Source of the DNA: Oscillospiraceae bacterium
GTDB taxonomy: Bacteria; Bacillota; Clostridia; Oscillospirales; Oscillospiraceae
DNA length: 64,000 bases
Assembly (NCBI GenBank): GCA_009777235.1
Contig: WRMH01000004.1
Span: forward strand, 62,001 to 126,000
Reading direction: 5' to 3'
The notes beneath the pieces are model-generated. The model ran no database searches. It saw only the letters and a list, made by a program, of their open reading frames with translations, and was not told where the DNA came from. This document shows positions 26,128 through 33,540 of the stretch, one piece after another. The translations under genes were made by a program, and so were the position numbers. How positions within the stretch are numbered: the stretch's first letter is position 1; each line of letters opens with the position of its first letter.

Positions 26128-27156
26128 ATGACGATTGAAAAGCAACCTTTCGGGTCTACAAAGGCCGGCTTGCCGGTTGAGCTTTATAAAATGAAAGATG
26201 GCGGGATAACCGTAGAGATCATTACTTACGGCGCCGCCATTCGCGCTATAAATGTGCCGTCGGGCACAGGCTGCCGCGATGTGGCTCTCGGTTTTGATGA
26301 TATTGCGGGCTATGAGGCAAACAAAGCCTTTCACGGCGCGGTCATCGGGAGAATCGGAAACCGCGTGGCAAACGCAAGATACGAGATGAACGGCAAAACC
26401 TTCGAGCTTGACGTAAACGACGGACAAAACAGCTTGCACGGCGGCTTTGTCGGGTTTGACAAGCAAGTGTGGAGCGCAAAAGAAGAAGCTGACGCGCTTG
26501 TTTTGACGCTGCTCGACAAGGAGGGCACTGCGGCGGGCTATCCGGGCGACCTCGAATGTCAAGTCAAATATACGCTCGCGGACGGAGCTTTTGGTATCGA
26601 ATATACAGCAAAATGCACGCAAGACACCCCGATAAACCTCACAAACCACGTATATTTCAATTTGGCGGGCGCGTCTTCGGGCAGCATAACCGGCCATAAA
26701 ATACAGATAATTTCAGACGCCATCACGGCAGTTGACGAAACGCTCATACCGACGGGTGAGCTGATGGACGTTACGGGAACGGCATTTGATTTGCGCGAGC
26801 GGACGGTCATATCAAAGGGCATTGACGACAAACACCGCCAAATCGAACTCGGCGGCGGATATGACCACAACTGGGTGCTCTCGAATGAAGAGCGCCGGGA
26901 ACTGACGCTCGCGGCGGTTTTAGAGTGCGGCGGGCTTATAATGGAATGTCTGACCACAAAGCCCGGCATCCAGTTTTATAGCGGAAACATGATGAGCGGC
27001 GAGACCGGAAAAGACGGCGCGGTATATTCAAAACGCACGGGGTTGTGCCTTGAGACCCAATATTGGCCAAACTCCGTAAACACGCCAAAATTTCCGGCAT
27101 CCATTCTCAAAAAAGGGCAAGTTTACAATCACAAGACAGTATATAAATTCAGATAA
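26128..27156 (+). CDS. galM: Aldose 1-epimerase (mutarotase)
   Basis: Interconverts the alpha and beta anomers of galactose, glucose or similar aldoses. 342 aa from ATG 26128, which follows GAGGGAG. Family motifs are present: GRIGNRVANARY, NDGQNSLHGG, NLTNHVYFNLAG (catalytic His), GGYDHNWVL, and the C-terminal FYSGNMMSG and CLETQYWPNSVN with the catalytic Glu. Its own promoter is 36 nt upstream. It may serve the sugars released by the GH3 and GH115 enzymes of this window, but there is no direct operon link. Confidence 0.95.
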   Translation: MTIEKQPFGSTKAGLPVELYKMKDGGITVEIITYGAAIRAINVPSGTGCRDVALGFDDIAGYEANKAFHGAVIGRIGNRVANARYEMNGKTFELDVNDGQNSLHGGFVGFDKQVWSAKEEADALVLTLLDKEGTAAGYPGDLECQVKYTLADGAFGIEYTAKCTQDTPINLTNHVYFNLAGASSGSITGHKIQIISDAITAVDETLIPTGELMDVTGTAFDLRERTVISKGIDDKHRQIELGGGYDHNWVLSNEERRELTLAAVLECGGLIMECLTTKPGIQFYSGNMMSGETGKDGAVYSKRTGLCLETQYWPNSVNTPKFPASILKKGQVYNHKTVYKFR

Positions 27157-27243
27157 AGCAGCATTAGGTTTGGGAAAACTCGCGTAAAACAAATAAATCA
27201 ACGTACAAGCAAACATAAAAAAGGCACTCGACAATGAGGGCAA

Positions 27244-30200
27244 GTGGGGGTATGTGCGGTGCGTGCATTAAAGGAAAACAAGGAAAAAACGAGCGGCAAA
27301 AGCGGCGGCGAAACCGCCCTTATTAAGGCTGCCACGGATGCCGAAAATTCGGGGGTGGGGGGGGGTGCTATGCACGGTGATATAACGCTTGAAGCTGTGT
27401 ATGATTCCCTTCAGGATATGATATTCACGAAGGATATAAACGGCAGGATTACCAGCGTGAATAATTTATATGCCGAACATACGATGCTAAGTAAAGAATC
27501 CATTATCGGTAAGGACACCCTCGAGCTTGGCATAATGGCTGAGGAACGGGCAAAAGCCATTATGGAAGCGGATAGAAAAGTAATAGAAGAGAAAAAGGAA
27601 ATAATCGAAAGCTACTGGTCTACGTTCGCAAACGGCAAAAGGCTGTACGTATGTACGGTGAGGACGCCTCTCATAGAAAAAGGAGAGGTTACGGGCGTAC
27701 TTGTCATATTAAAAGATCAAACAAGCATGATGCTTGCGATGGAAGAAGCGGATAAGCAAAACAAGCGGCTAAAAACTCTCGGCAAGGTTTCGGAGCTTAT
27801 GCTCGAACCCGATATTACCGCCTTTGAGCAGTCAATGCACGAGGCGATAAAAATAATAGGCGATGGGATAAACGCCGATAAGATAGATATATGGCGGCTG
27901 CACAGAGACGGCGGTGAAACAAGCTATATCCCGGCATACAATTGGGCGGCGGGTGAAGAACTAAACGGCGCAGGGGGAGATCGCCCGGACAGAGAACGCA
28001 TAGAGCGGGGGGACAAAATAAAGCCGTTTATAGACGTAATCGTGCTCAAGGGAAAATCCGTAAATTGCAAGGTATGCGATATGGGTCCCGCCGCAAAGGA
28101 GTTTCTCGAAATCCTCAAAATAAAATCAGCCTTAATACTGCCGATAATCTTGGGCAATGAACCTTGGGGCTTTATCGGCGCGTTTGACACCTCAAAAGAA
28201 CGCTCTTTTACCGAAAACGAAAAACTGCTGCTCAGCTCGTCGAGGCAAATGATAGTGAGCGCCATGACCCGTATAGAGATGACAAAGGACATTGTGCAAA
28301 AAACCGAACAGCTTGAGTATTCGCTAAATACAAAGCGGGACTTTTTCGCGAGAATGAGCCACGAAATCAGAACTCCGATGAACGCGATTTTGGGCTTGAC
28401 CGAGCTTGCGTTGCGCGAGCGTATGTCAAATGCCGCAACGGAACACATTGTAACGGTAAAGCAAGTGGGGAGCAACCTGCTGACGATACTAAATGACATA
28501 TTAAATGTGTCAAAAATTGAGTCCGGCAACATGGAAGTCGTCAACATGCACTATTCCTTGTCGTCGCTGCTTTATGACATCATCAGCATTATCAGAATGA
28601 GGATCGCGTATACAAGAATCCGGTTTTTGGTGGATATTGACAGCAACCTCCCGGCGGGGCTTATCGGAGACGAGGCAAAAGTAAGGCAAATTCTCATAAA
28701 TCTGCTCGGAAACGCCGTAAAATATACGGAAAAAGGATATGTAAAGCTCGCTGTCCGGGGCGACCTAAAGGGCGATGAAATGGTCGAGCTGGTATTTACC
28801 GTCTCCGACAGCGGCAGGGGCATAAAAGAAGAAGATCAGAAGAGGCTGTTTGACGACTATAGCCAAGTAGACAAAGAGAACAATGTCGGAATTGAGGGCG
28901 CGGGGCTGGGCCTTTCCATAACAAGCGGGCTGCTATCGGTCATGGACGGCAAAATCAAGCTAAAATCCGAGTATGGGAAGGGCAGCGAGTTTACGGTCAC
29001 GATTCCGCAAAAGATTGATGATTGGAGCAAGCTGGCCGTGGTTCACAACCCGGACAAGAAAAAAACTTTGATTTATGAGCGGCGCGCAATGCAAATCCAA
29101 AACCTTATGCAAGAGGTGGAAAACCTTGGCATTGCGTGTGATTTTATTGACAATGCCGATGATTTGATCAAAAAAGCAGCAACAGGGTCATATGCCTATA
29201 TATTAGGTTCGACAGAACTGATGAATGAAGTTAGGGAAGAATTAGAGGCAATCAAGAGAAATTTCAAAATAGTTCAAATAATCGGCATAACCGATTTTGG
29301 CGAGGAGGCGGACAATGTATGGAGAACCCTGTCAACGCCGATCCACACGATAGCCCTTGCAAATGTATATAACGGAGAGGTTGAGCGTTACAGCTATATT
29401 ACGGAAGATGAAGCGTCCATCAGATTTTCCGCGCCGGACGCCCGTGTCCTCATCGTAGACGACATTATGACAAACCTAAAAGTGGCGGCGGGGCTGCTCT
29501 CGCCATATGAGGTCGAGGTTGACATATGCTCCGGCGGGGCGGAAGCTATTGAGGCCGTCCAAGAAAAAGTATACGACATGGTGTTTATGGATCATAAAAT
29601 GCCGGGTATTGACGGAGTGGAAGCGACAAAGAGAATACGCGCAATGGGCGGGGAAAACGAATACTATAAGAATTTGCCGATTGTCGCCCTCACGGCAAAC
29701 GTCATGATAAACATGAAAGAAATATTTTTAAACGCCGGGTTTAGTGACTTTATTTCAAAACCGATAGATACGGTTCTTTTGGGCAACGTCATGCGTCAGT
29801 GGATACCAAAATCAAAGCAAAGACGATACTATGCCGTGGAAGTAAACGAAAGGCAAACATTAAACTTAGACAGCGGCATCAGCATTGCGATAGAGGGCGT
29901 TGACGTTGACAAGGGCATCCGTACGTCGGGCGACAGGATTGACCTCTATCTTGAGATACTCGCCACATTTATGGAAGAAGCCAACGAACGCATTACCCAG
30001 CTTCGCGATTACGTCAGCAACGGCAACATACGCCTATATACGATCAGCGTCCATGCTCTAAAAGGGGCTTTGGCAAATATCGGGGCGGCGGAGCTGTCAG
30101 AATCGGCGCTAAAGCTCGAAAGGGCGGGAGAGAGCAAGAACATTGATTATATAGAAAAAAATAATGACAGGTTTATCAACGGTATACGCCGCTTGCTGAC

Positions 30201-30498
30201 AAGTTTAAAGGCCGCGCTTGAGGAATCAGCAAAAGGCATAAGCCGGGGAAAAACTGCCACAAAGGAAGATACGGAAGAGTTTCTCAAAACGCTCAAGAGC
30301 CTCCGCGTTGCTTTGGCGGATATGGATGCCGGAACAATGAACAGAGCGTTGGAAGAGCTTTTGAGCACGGCGCTCACGGAGCAGAGCCTTTCGACGGTGA
30401 GGCTCATCTCAAAGCATGTGCTTATGGCGGAGTTTGACGACGCGGAGCAAATGGTGGACTCTCTGATAGAGGCGCTCGGCAATGAGGAGACAGAATAG
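27244..30498 (+). CDS. Hybrid sensor histidine kinase: PAS-GAF-HisKA-HATPase-REC-HPt
   Basis: A 1084-aa multi-step phosphorelay kinase without membrane helices, so it senses an internal signal. In order (numbered from GTG 27244): PAS (about 48-165); GAF-like (about 175-345); HisKA with His373 in MSHEIRTPMNAILG; HATPase with GNAVKYTEKG and GAGLGLSI; a degenerate receiver-like stretch (about 595-710); a receiver with Asp783 in MVFMDHKMPGIDG; and a C-terminal HPt with His937 in SVHALKGALANIG. The N-terminus is uncertain. The first 42 codons cross a G5-T-G9 run (27351-27365), just before ATG 27370. Starting there would remove only the unstructured part and use the G-rich run as ribosome binding site. 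Confidence 0.93.
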   Translation: MGVCAVRALKENKEKTSGKSGGETALIKAATDAENSGVGGGAMHGDITLEAVYDSLQDMIFTKDINGRITSVNNLYAEHTMLSKESIIGKDTLELGIMAEERAKAIMEADRKVIEEKKEIIESYWSTFANGKRLYVCTVRTPLIEKGEVTGVLVILKDQTSMMLAMEEADKQNKRLKTLGKVSELMLEPDITAFEQSMHEAIKIIGDGINADKIDIWRLHRDGGETSYIPAYNWAAGEELNGAGGDRPDRERIERGDKIKPFIDVIVLKGKSVNCKVCDMGPAAKEFLEILKIKSALILPIILGNEPWGFIGAFDTSKERSFTENEKLLLSSSRQMIVSAMTRIEMTKDIVQKTEQLEYSLNTKRDFFARMSHEIRTPMNAILGLTELALRERMSNAATEHIVTVKQVGSNLLTILNDILNVSKIESGNMEVVNMHYSLSSLLYDIISIIRMRIAYTRIRFLVDIDSNLPAGLIGDEAKVRQILINLLGNAVKYTEKGYVKLAVRGDLKGDEMVELVFTVSDSGRGIKEEDQKRLFDDYSQVDKENNVGIEGAGLGLSITSGLLSVMDGKIKLKSEYGKGSEFTVTIPQKIDDWSKLAVVHNPDKKKTLIYERRAMQIQNLMQEVENLGIACDFIDNADDLIKKAATGSYAYILGSTELMNEVREELEAIKRNFKIVQIIGITDFGEEADNVWRTLSTPIHTIALANVYNGEVERYSYITEDEASIRFSAPDARVLIVDDIMTNLKVAAGLLSPYEVEVDICSGGAEAIEAVQEKVYDMVFMDHKMPGIDGVEATKRIRAMGGENEYYKNLPIVALTANVMINMKEIFLNAGFSDFISKPIDTVLLGNVMRQWIPKSKQRRYYAVEVNERQTLNLDSGISIAIEGVDVDKGIRTSGDRIDLYLEILATFMEEANERITQLRDYVSNGNIRLYTISVHALKGALANIGAAELSESALKLERAGESKNIDYIEKNNDRFINGIRRLLTSLKAALEESAKGISRGKTATKEDTEEFLKTLKSLRVALADMDAGTMNRALEELLSTALTEQSLSTVRLISKHVLMAEFDDAEQMVDSLIEALGNEETE
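27351..27365 (+). repeat. G-rich tract (G5-T-G9) before the second start of the kinase gene
   Basis: Five G, one T and nine G, ending five bases before ATG 27370. Length changes would either shift the frame from the upstream start or change the ribosome-binding strength for ATG 27370. Confidence 0.8.
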
Positions 30499-30518
30499 GC
30501 GACGGTGCGTTCGCCGCC
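30498..30518 (+). repeat. GTGCGTT-loop hairpin, copy 2
   Basis: GGCGACG-GTGCGTT-CGCCGCC; it begins on the last base of the histidine kinase stop codon and may act as its terminator. Confidence 0.6.
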
Positions 30519-30521
30519 TCT

Positions 30522-30641
30522 ATTCCTTCTCTGTCATAAAATCATTCCTCCCCGAACCACTGCGTCATCCATGCGCAGACGGTTCGGACGCTCCGCATCC
30601 ATGCTCCGCTCTCGGAATGAATTTTATGACAGCGAAGGAAT
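30522..30641 (-). repeat. Structured inverted-repeat element, copy B (longest stem)
   Basis: Inverted copy of the element at 8294. The terminal stem CTGTCATAAAATCATTCC/GGAATGAATTTTATGACAG is extended here by ATTCCTTC/GAAGGAAT after one mismatch. The inner stem reads CCGAACC/GGTTCGG instead of CCGATC/GATCGG, a double change that keeps pairing. It sits between the convergent ends of the kinase gene and thiI. Confidence 0.85.
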
Positions 30642-30650
30642 TCAGCAGAT

Positions 30651-31802
30651 TCATGGATTCACTAAGGCGTCTTCTATGAGAGCGTCAATGTCGAGCGTTG
30701 CCTCGATAGTAAGCACCTCGCTCAAACGCGGTTTTGTGCGGGGCTTTTTTGGTGTGAACACCGTACAGCAATCTTCAAAAGGCAGCGACGATATGTCAAA
30801 TGTACCAATCTCACGCGCCTTGTTCATGATGTCTATTTTATCAAACGCTATCAGAGGGCGAAATATCGGCATTGAAACACACTCATCGGCGGCGATAAGA
30901 GCTTCGGCTGTCTGGCTGGCGACCTGACCGAGATTATCTCCCGTGATGATGGCGGAGCAGCCGTGATTTTTTGCTATACGCTCCGCTATGCGAAGCATGA
31001 AGCGGCGCATGATGACGGTAACATAGCCGTCGGGGGATTTTTTGCGTATCTCCTCCGAAATGCGCGTGAAGGGCACAAATTCCACCCTAAGACGCCCGCA
31101 GTAGTCAGAGAGTTTGCGCGCGAGGGCGGCGACTTTTTCTTTTGCCTGCTCGGAGGTGTAAGGATGTGAGTAAAAATGTATGGGAACGAGGCTCGCGCCG
31201 CGTTTTGCCATCATATATGACGCCACGGGGCTGTCTATGCCGCCGGATAGCAGCGTCGCCATTTTTCCGCCCGTACCAATGGGGAGCCCGCCCGCGCCGC
31301 GCTGCGCCGGTCCGTGGACATATGCCGCCAAGTCGCGGACTTCGATAAATATTGTCAGCTCGGGACTGTGCATGTCGGGCGTCAGATGGGGAAAAATCGC
31401 GTGTAAAGCGCCGCCGACATATTGCGACAGCTCAATTGAACTCATGGGAAAGCTCTTGTCGGCGCGTTTTGATTCAACCTTGAAAGAGCTTACGGATTTG
31501 AGCGTTTCGCCCAGATAAGCCTCCGCCTCCCGGACAATGGCGTCCTTGTTTTTTTCGCAAGCGGCGGCGCGGGTCAAGCTCACCGCGCCAAATACGGTTT
31601 TCAGAGCCTCAAACGCTTCGTCTATGTCAGACCCGTCTTGCGGCTCGATATATACCGCCGACTGCATAGCATATACTTTAAATTTTCCAAACGGGGAAAT
31701 CCGGCGTTTGATGTTTTCAAGAAGCCTCTTTTCAAACTCGCGCCTGTTTTGCCCTTTGAGAATTATCTCACCTTGTTTTAGAAGTATAATATCATTACTC
31801 AT
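30651..31802 (-). CDS. thiI: tRNA sulfurtransferase ThiI (4-thiouridine synthase)
   Basis: Adenylates tRNA U8 and transfers sulfur to give 4-thiouridine; in many bacteria it also supplies thiazole sulfur. 383 aa, the short form without a rhodanese domain, so sulfur would come from a partner desulfurase. An N-terminal ferredoxin-like/THUMP region (ILLKQGEIILKGQNRREFE) precedes the PP-loop ATPase domain with LLSGGIDSPVASYMMAKRG. The frame stays open further upstream, but ATG 31802 matches the family N-terminus (MSNDIILLKQGE). A TGCTATAAT extended -10 ends 7 nt before this ATG, so the transcript may be almost leaderless. Confidence 0.93.
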   Translation of the reverse strand: MSNDIILLKQGEIILKGQNRREFEKRLLENIKRRISPFGKFKVYAMQSAVYIEPQDGSDIDEAFEALKTVFGAVSLTRAAACEKNKDAIVREAEAYLGETLKSVSSFKVESKRADKSFPMSSIELSQYVGGALHAIFPHLTPDMHSPELTIFIEVRDLAAYVHGPAQRGAGGLPIGTGGKMATLLSGGIDSPVASYMMAKRGASLVPIHFYSHPYTSEQAKEKVAALARKLSDYCGRLRVEFVPFTRISEEIRKKSPDGYVTVIMRRFMLRIAERIAKNHGCSAIITGDNLGQVASQTAEALIAADECVSMPIFRPLIAFDKIDIMNKAREIGTFDISSLPFEDCCTVFTPKKPRTKPRLSEVLTIEATLDIDALIEDALVNP

Positions 31803-31809
31803 GGTGAGT

Positions 31810-31815
31810 ATTATA
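31810..31815 (-). promoter_or_regulatory. Extended -10 promoter of thiI
   Basis: TGC-TATAAT on the complement, without a clear -35 box. The predicted transcript start (31803) is one base before the thiI start codon. Confidence 0.55.
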
Positions 31816-31836
31816 GCATATAAAAAAAAATATTTC

Positions 31837-31865
31837 TTGACAAGAGGTTGAAGTTTCTGTATAGT
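31837..31865 (+). promoter_or_regulatory. Promoter of the 38-aa peptide and MFS unit
   Basis: TTGACA (31837-31842), a 17-nt spacer and TATAGT (31860-31865). It is divergent from the thiI promoter. Confidence 0.8.
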
Positions 31866-31895
31866 AGCGTGCGACGCAGTCTTGGAGGATTTTTT

Positions 31896-32012
31896 ATGTG
31901 CAACCATAGCCATACGGATAACGGTATCCTTATAAACGAAGCCATTATAGCTTCGATTATTGGGCTGCTTATTATGTGCCCGATTGCCTATGGGGATGCG
32001 CCAAGATTGTAG
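31896..32012 (+). CDS. 38-aa peptide upstream of the MFS gene
   Basis: TTGGAGGA precedes ATG 31896 at good spacing. The peptide starts MCNHSHTDNG and has one hydrophobic segment (AIIASIIGLLIMCPIAYG). A rho-independent terminator follows 16 nt after the stop, and the transporter gene lies beyond it. It may be a leader peptide acting with that terminator, or a small membrane subunit made in excess of the transporter. I do not recognise the sequence. Confidence 0.65.
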   Translation: MCNHSHTDNGILINEAIIASIIGLLIMCPIAYGDAPRL

Positions 32013-32027
32013 TTCTTGGCAAAATCG

Positions 32028-32070
32028 CACCCGGGGCAATCGGTACAGATAGCCTCGGGTGTTTTCTTTT
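32028..32070 (+). terminator. Terminator or attenuator between the 38-aa peptide and the MFS gene
   Basis: CACCCGGGGC pairs with GCCTCGGGTG (one mismatch), followed by TTTTCTTTT. The promoter, small reading frame, terminator and downstream gene are in the arrangement seen in transcription attenuation. Confidence 0.8.
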
Positions 32071-32109
32071 GTCAAAAAAACTCTTCAAAAGAAGAGGTAG
32101 GAGGAAAAT

Positions 32110-33420
32110 ATGAAAGAGGAAACAATGAAAGCAGAACCATCAAAAAAGCAAGGCATATACACAATACTCGCGGCGATAGCCGTTCAGCTCACCTTGGGTA
32201 TCGCCTATATCTGGAGCGTGTTCCAAAACGGCATAGCAAACAGCATATTTAAAGGAGACCACGCGGCGTCGGCGCTCACATTTTCCATTTTGCTTATGGC
32301 TTTTTCTGTCGGCAGCATGATGGGGGGCAGGTTTGCCGCAAAACATACTGTCCGCAGCGTTGTATTTATCGGAGGGCTTATCATGAGCGCTGGGTTTGCT
32401 CTCGCGTCTTTTTTGACGGAGGATTTTGCGTGGCTTTTGTGGGTCACTTATGGCGTGCTGGGCGGCGGCGGCATGGGATTTACATATTCTACGATAATTG
32501 CGTGCGCCCAGAAATGGTATCCTCATAAAAGAGGATTGGTCTCGGGTATAATCGTTTCCGCGCTGGGTTTTGGCGGGGTTATCTTTTCGCCCATTGTAGA
32601 ATCCTTGATCCGTTCACTCGCGAAAACGGACTCGGCCGGAGCTGCCGTGACCGGGTCGGGCGAGCTTGGCTCTTTTTTGGTCTTGGGCGGAGTGTTTCTC
32701 GTTGTGTGTACCGTCGGAAGCCTCTTTATGAAAAGCCCGCCAGAAGGGTATATGCAAGACAAAATCGCCGCAAGTCCCGTAAAAACAAAAACAGCAGAGG
32801 ATATAAGCCCAATCGCAATGATCAAAACCTTGCGCTTTTACCTGATCACGGCAACTTTTTTGCTCGCGTGCATGGGCGGTCTTATGATGATTGGCTTTGC
32901 AAAGCCGATAGCGGAGGTAAAAGGGCCTGCGGGGACGGCTGTGGTTGCGGTTATCGCGGTTTCGATTTTCAACTCACTTGGGCGTCTTGTGTGGGGCGCG
33001 GTCTCTGATAAGATAGGGCGGATAAATACGCTGATAATACTGCTTGCGGGGTCTGCGGCTTCGTCGCTGTTGGTCAACGCGGCGCAAGGTTATATGCTCT
33101 ATGTGCTTATCGCGTTCATCGGTTTTTTCTACGGCGGAATAGTCGGCACTTATCCGTCGCTGACCTCCGACCTTTTTGGCGCGAAGAACGTCGCGACCAA
33201 CTATGGCATTGTTTTATTGGGCTTTGGCGCGGGTGCTATAATATCGTCACAGATTGCGGGGCATTTTAGAAACGCCGCAACGGTCGTCACGGCGGCGGGT
33301 GACACGACATTTGACATCAGCCTCATGTTTCCCGCGTTTATCATAGGAGCAGGCTGCGCTTTGGCAGGGGTCGTCATGATGGTCATACTAAAGGCTTATC
33401 AATCGGGCAAAGGGAGATGA
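32110..33420 (+). CDS. MFS transporter, oxalate/formate antiporter (OFA) family-like
   Basis: A 436-aa transporter with 12 predicted membrane helices. The N-terminal QLTLGIAYIWSVFQNGIA and the GGGMGFTYSTIIACAQKWYP segment fit the OFA branch of the major facilitator family, whose members exchange small carboxylates. The true substrate is unknown. GGAGG precedes ATG 32110; a second in-frame ATG at 32125 is possible. It is separated from its upstream promoter by the 38-aa peptide gene and a terminator. Confidence 0.88.
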   Translation: MKEETMKAEPSKKQGIYTILAAIAVQLTLGIAYIWSVFQNGIANSIFKGDHAASALTFSILLMAFSVGSMMGGRFAAKHTVRSVVFIGGLIMSAGFALASFLTEDFAWLLWVTYGVLGGGGMGFTYSTIIACAQKWYPHKRGLVSGIIVSALGFGGVIFSPIVESLIRSLAKTDSAGAAVTGSGELGSFLVLGGVFLVVCTVGSLFMKSPPEGYMQDKIAASPVKTKTAEDISPIAMIKTLRFYLITATFLLACMGGLMMIGFAKPIAEVKGPAGTAVVAVIAVSIFNSLGRLVWGAVSDKIGRINTLIILLAGSAASSLLVNAAQGYMLYVLIAFIGFFYGGIVGTYPSLTSDLFGAKNVATNYGIVLLGFGAGAIISSQIAGHFRNAATVVTAAGDTTFDISLMFPAFIIGAGCALAGVVMMVILKAYQSGKGR

Positions 33421-33501
33421 CGCAGCCCGGTGTCGGGTGGTGAGTTCTCCGTCGTAGGTACAGCAACTGAAAAAATGATACAATATATCTTTTGCTCATG
33501 C

Positions 33502-33507
33502 TATAAT
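33502..33507 (+). promoter_or_regulatory. Extended -10 promoter of the GH115 gene
   Basis: TGC-TATAAT, 33 nt before the GH115 start codon; the -35 region is weak. Confidence 0.5.
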
Positions 33508-33540
33508 GATTACCACGACTATAACAAGGAGGGGATTATT

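Noticed and set aside
31803-32075. N-terminal extension of thiI by 91 residues
   Set aside because: The extension lacks similarity to ThiI, crosses the divergent promoter, and has no ribosome binding site; ATG 31802 matches the family start.
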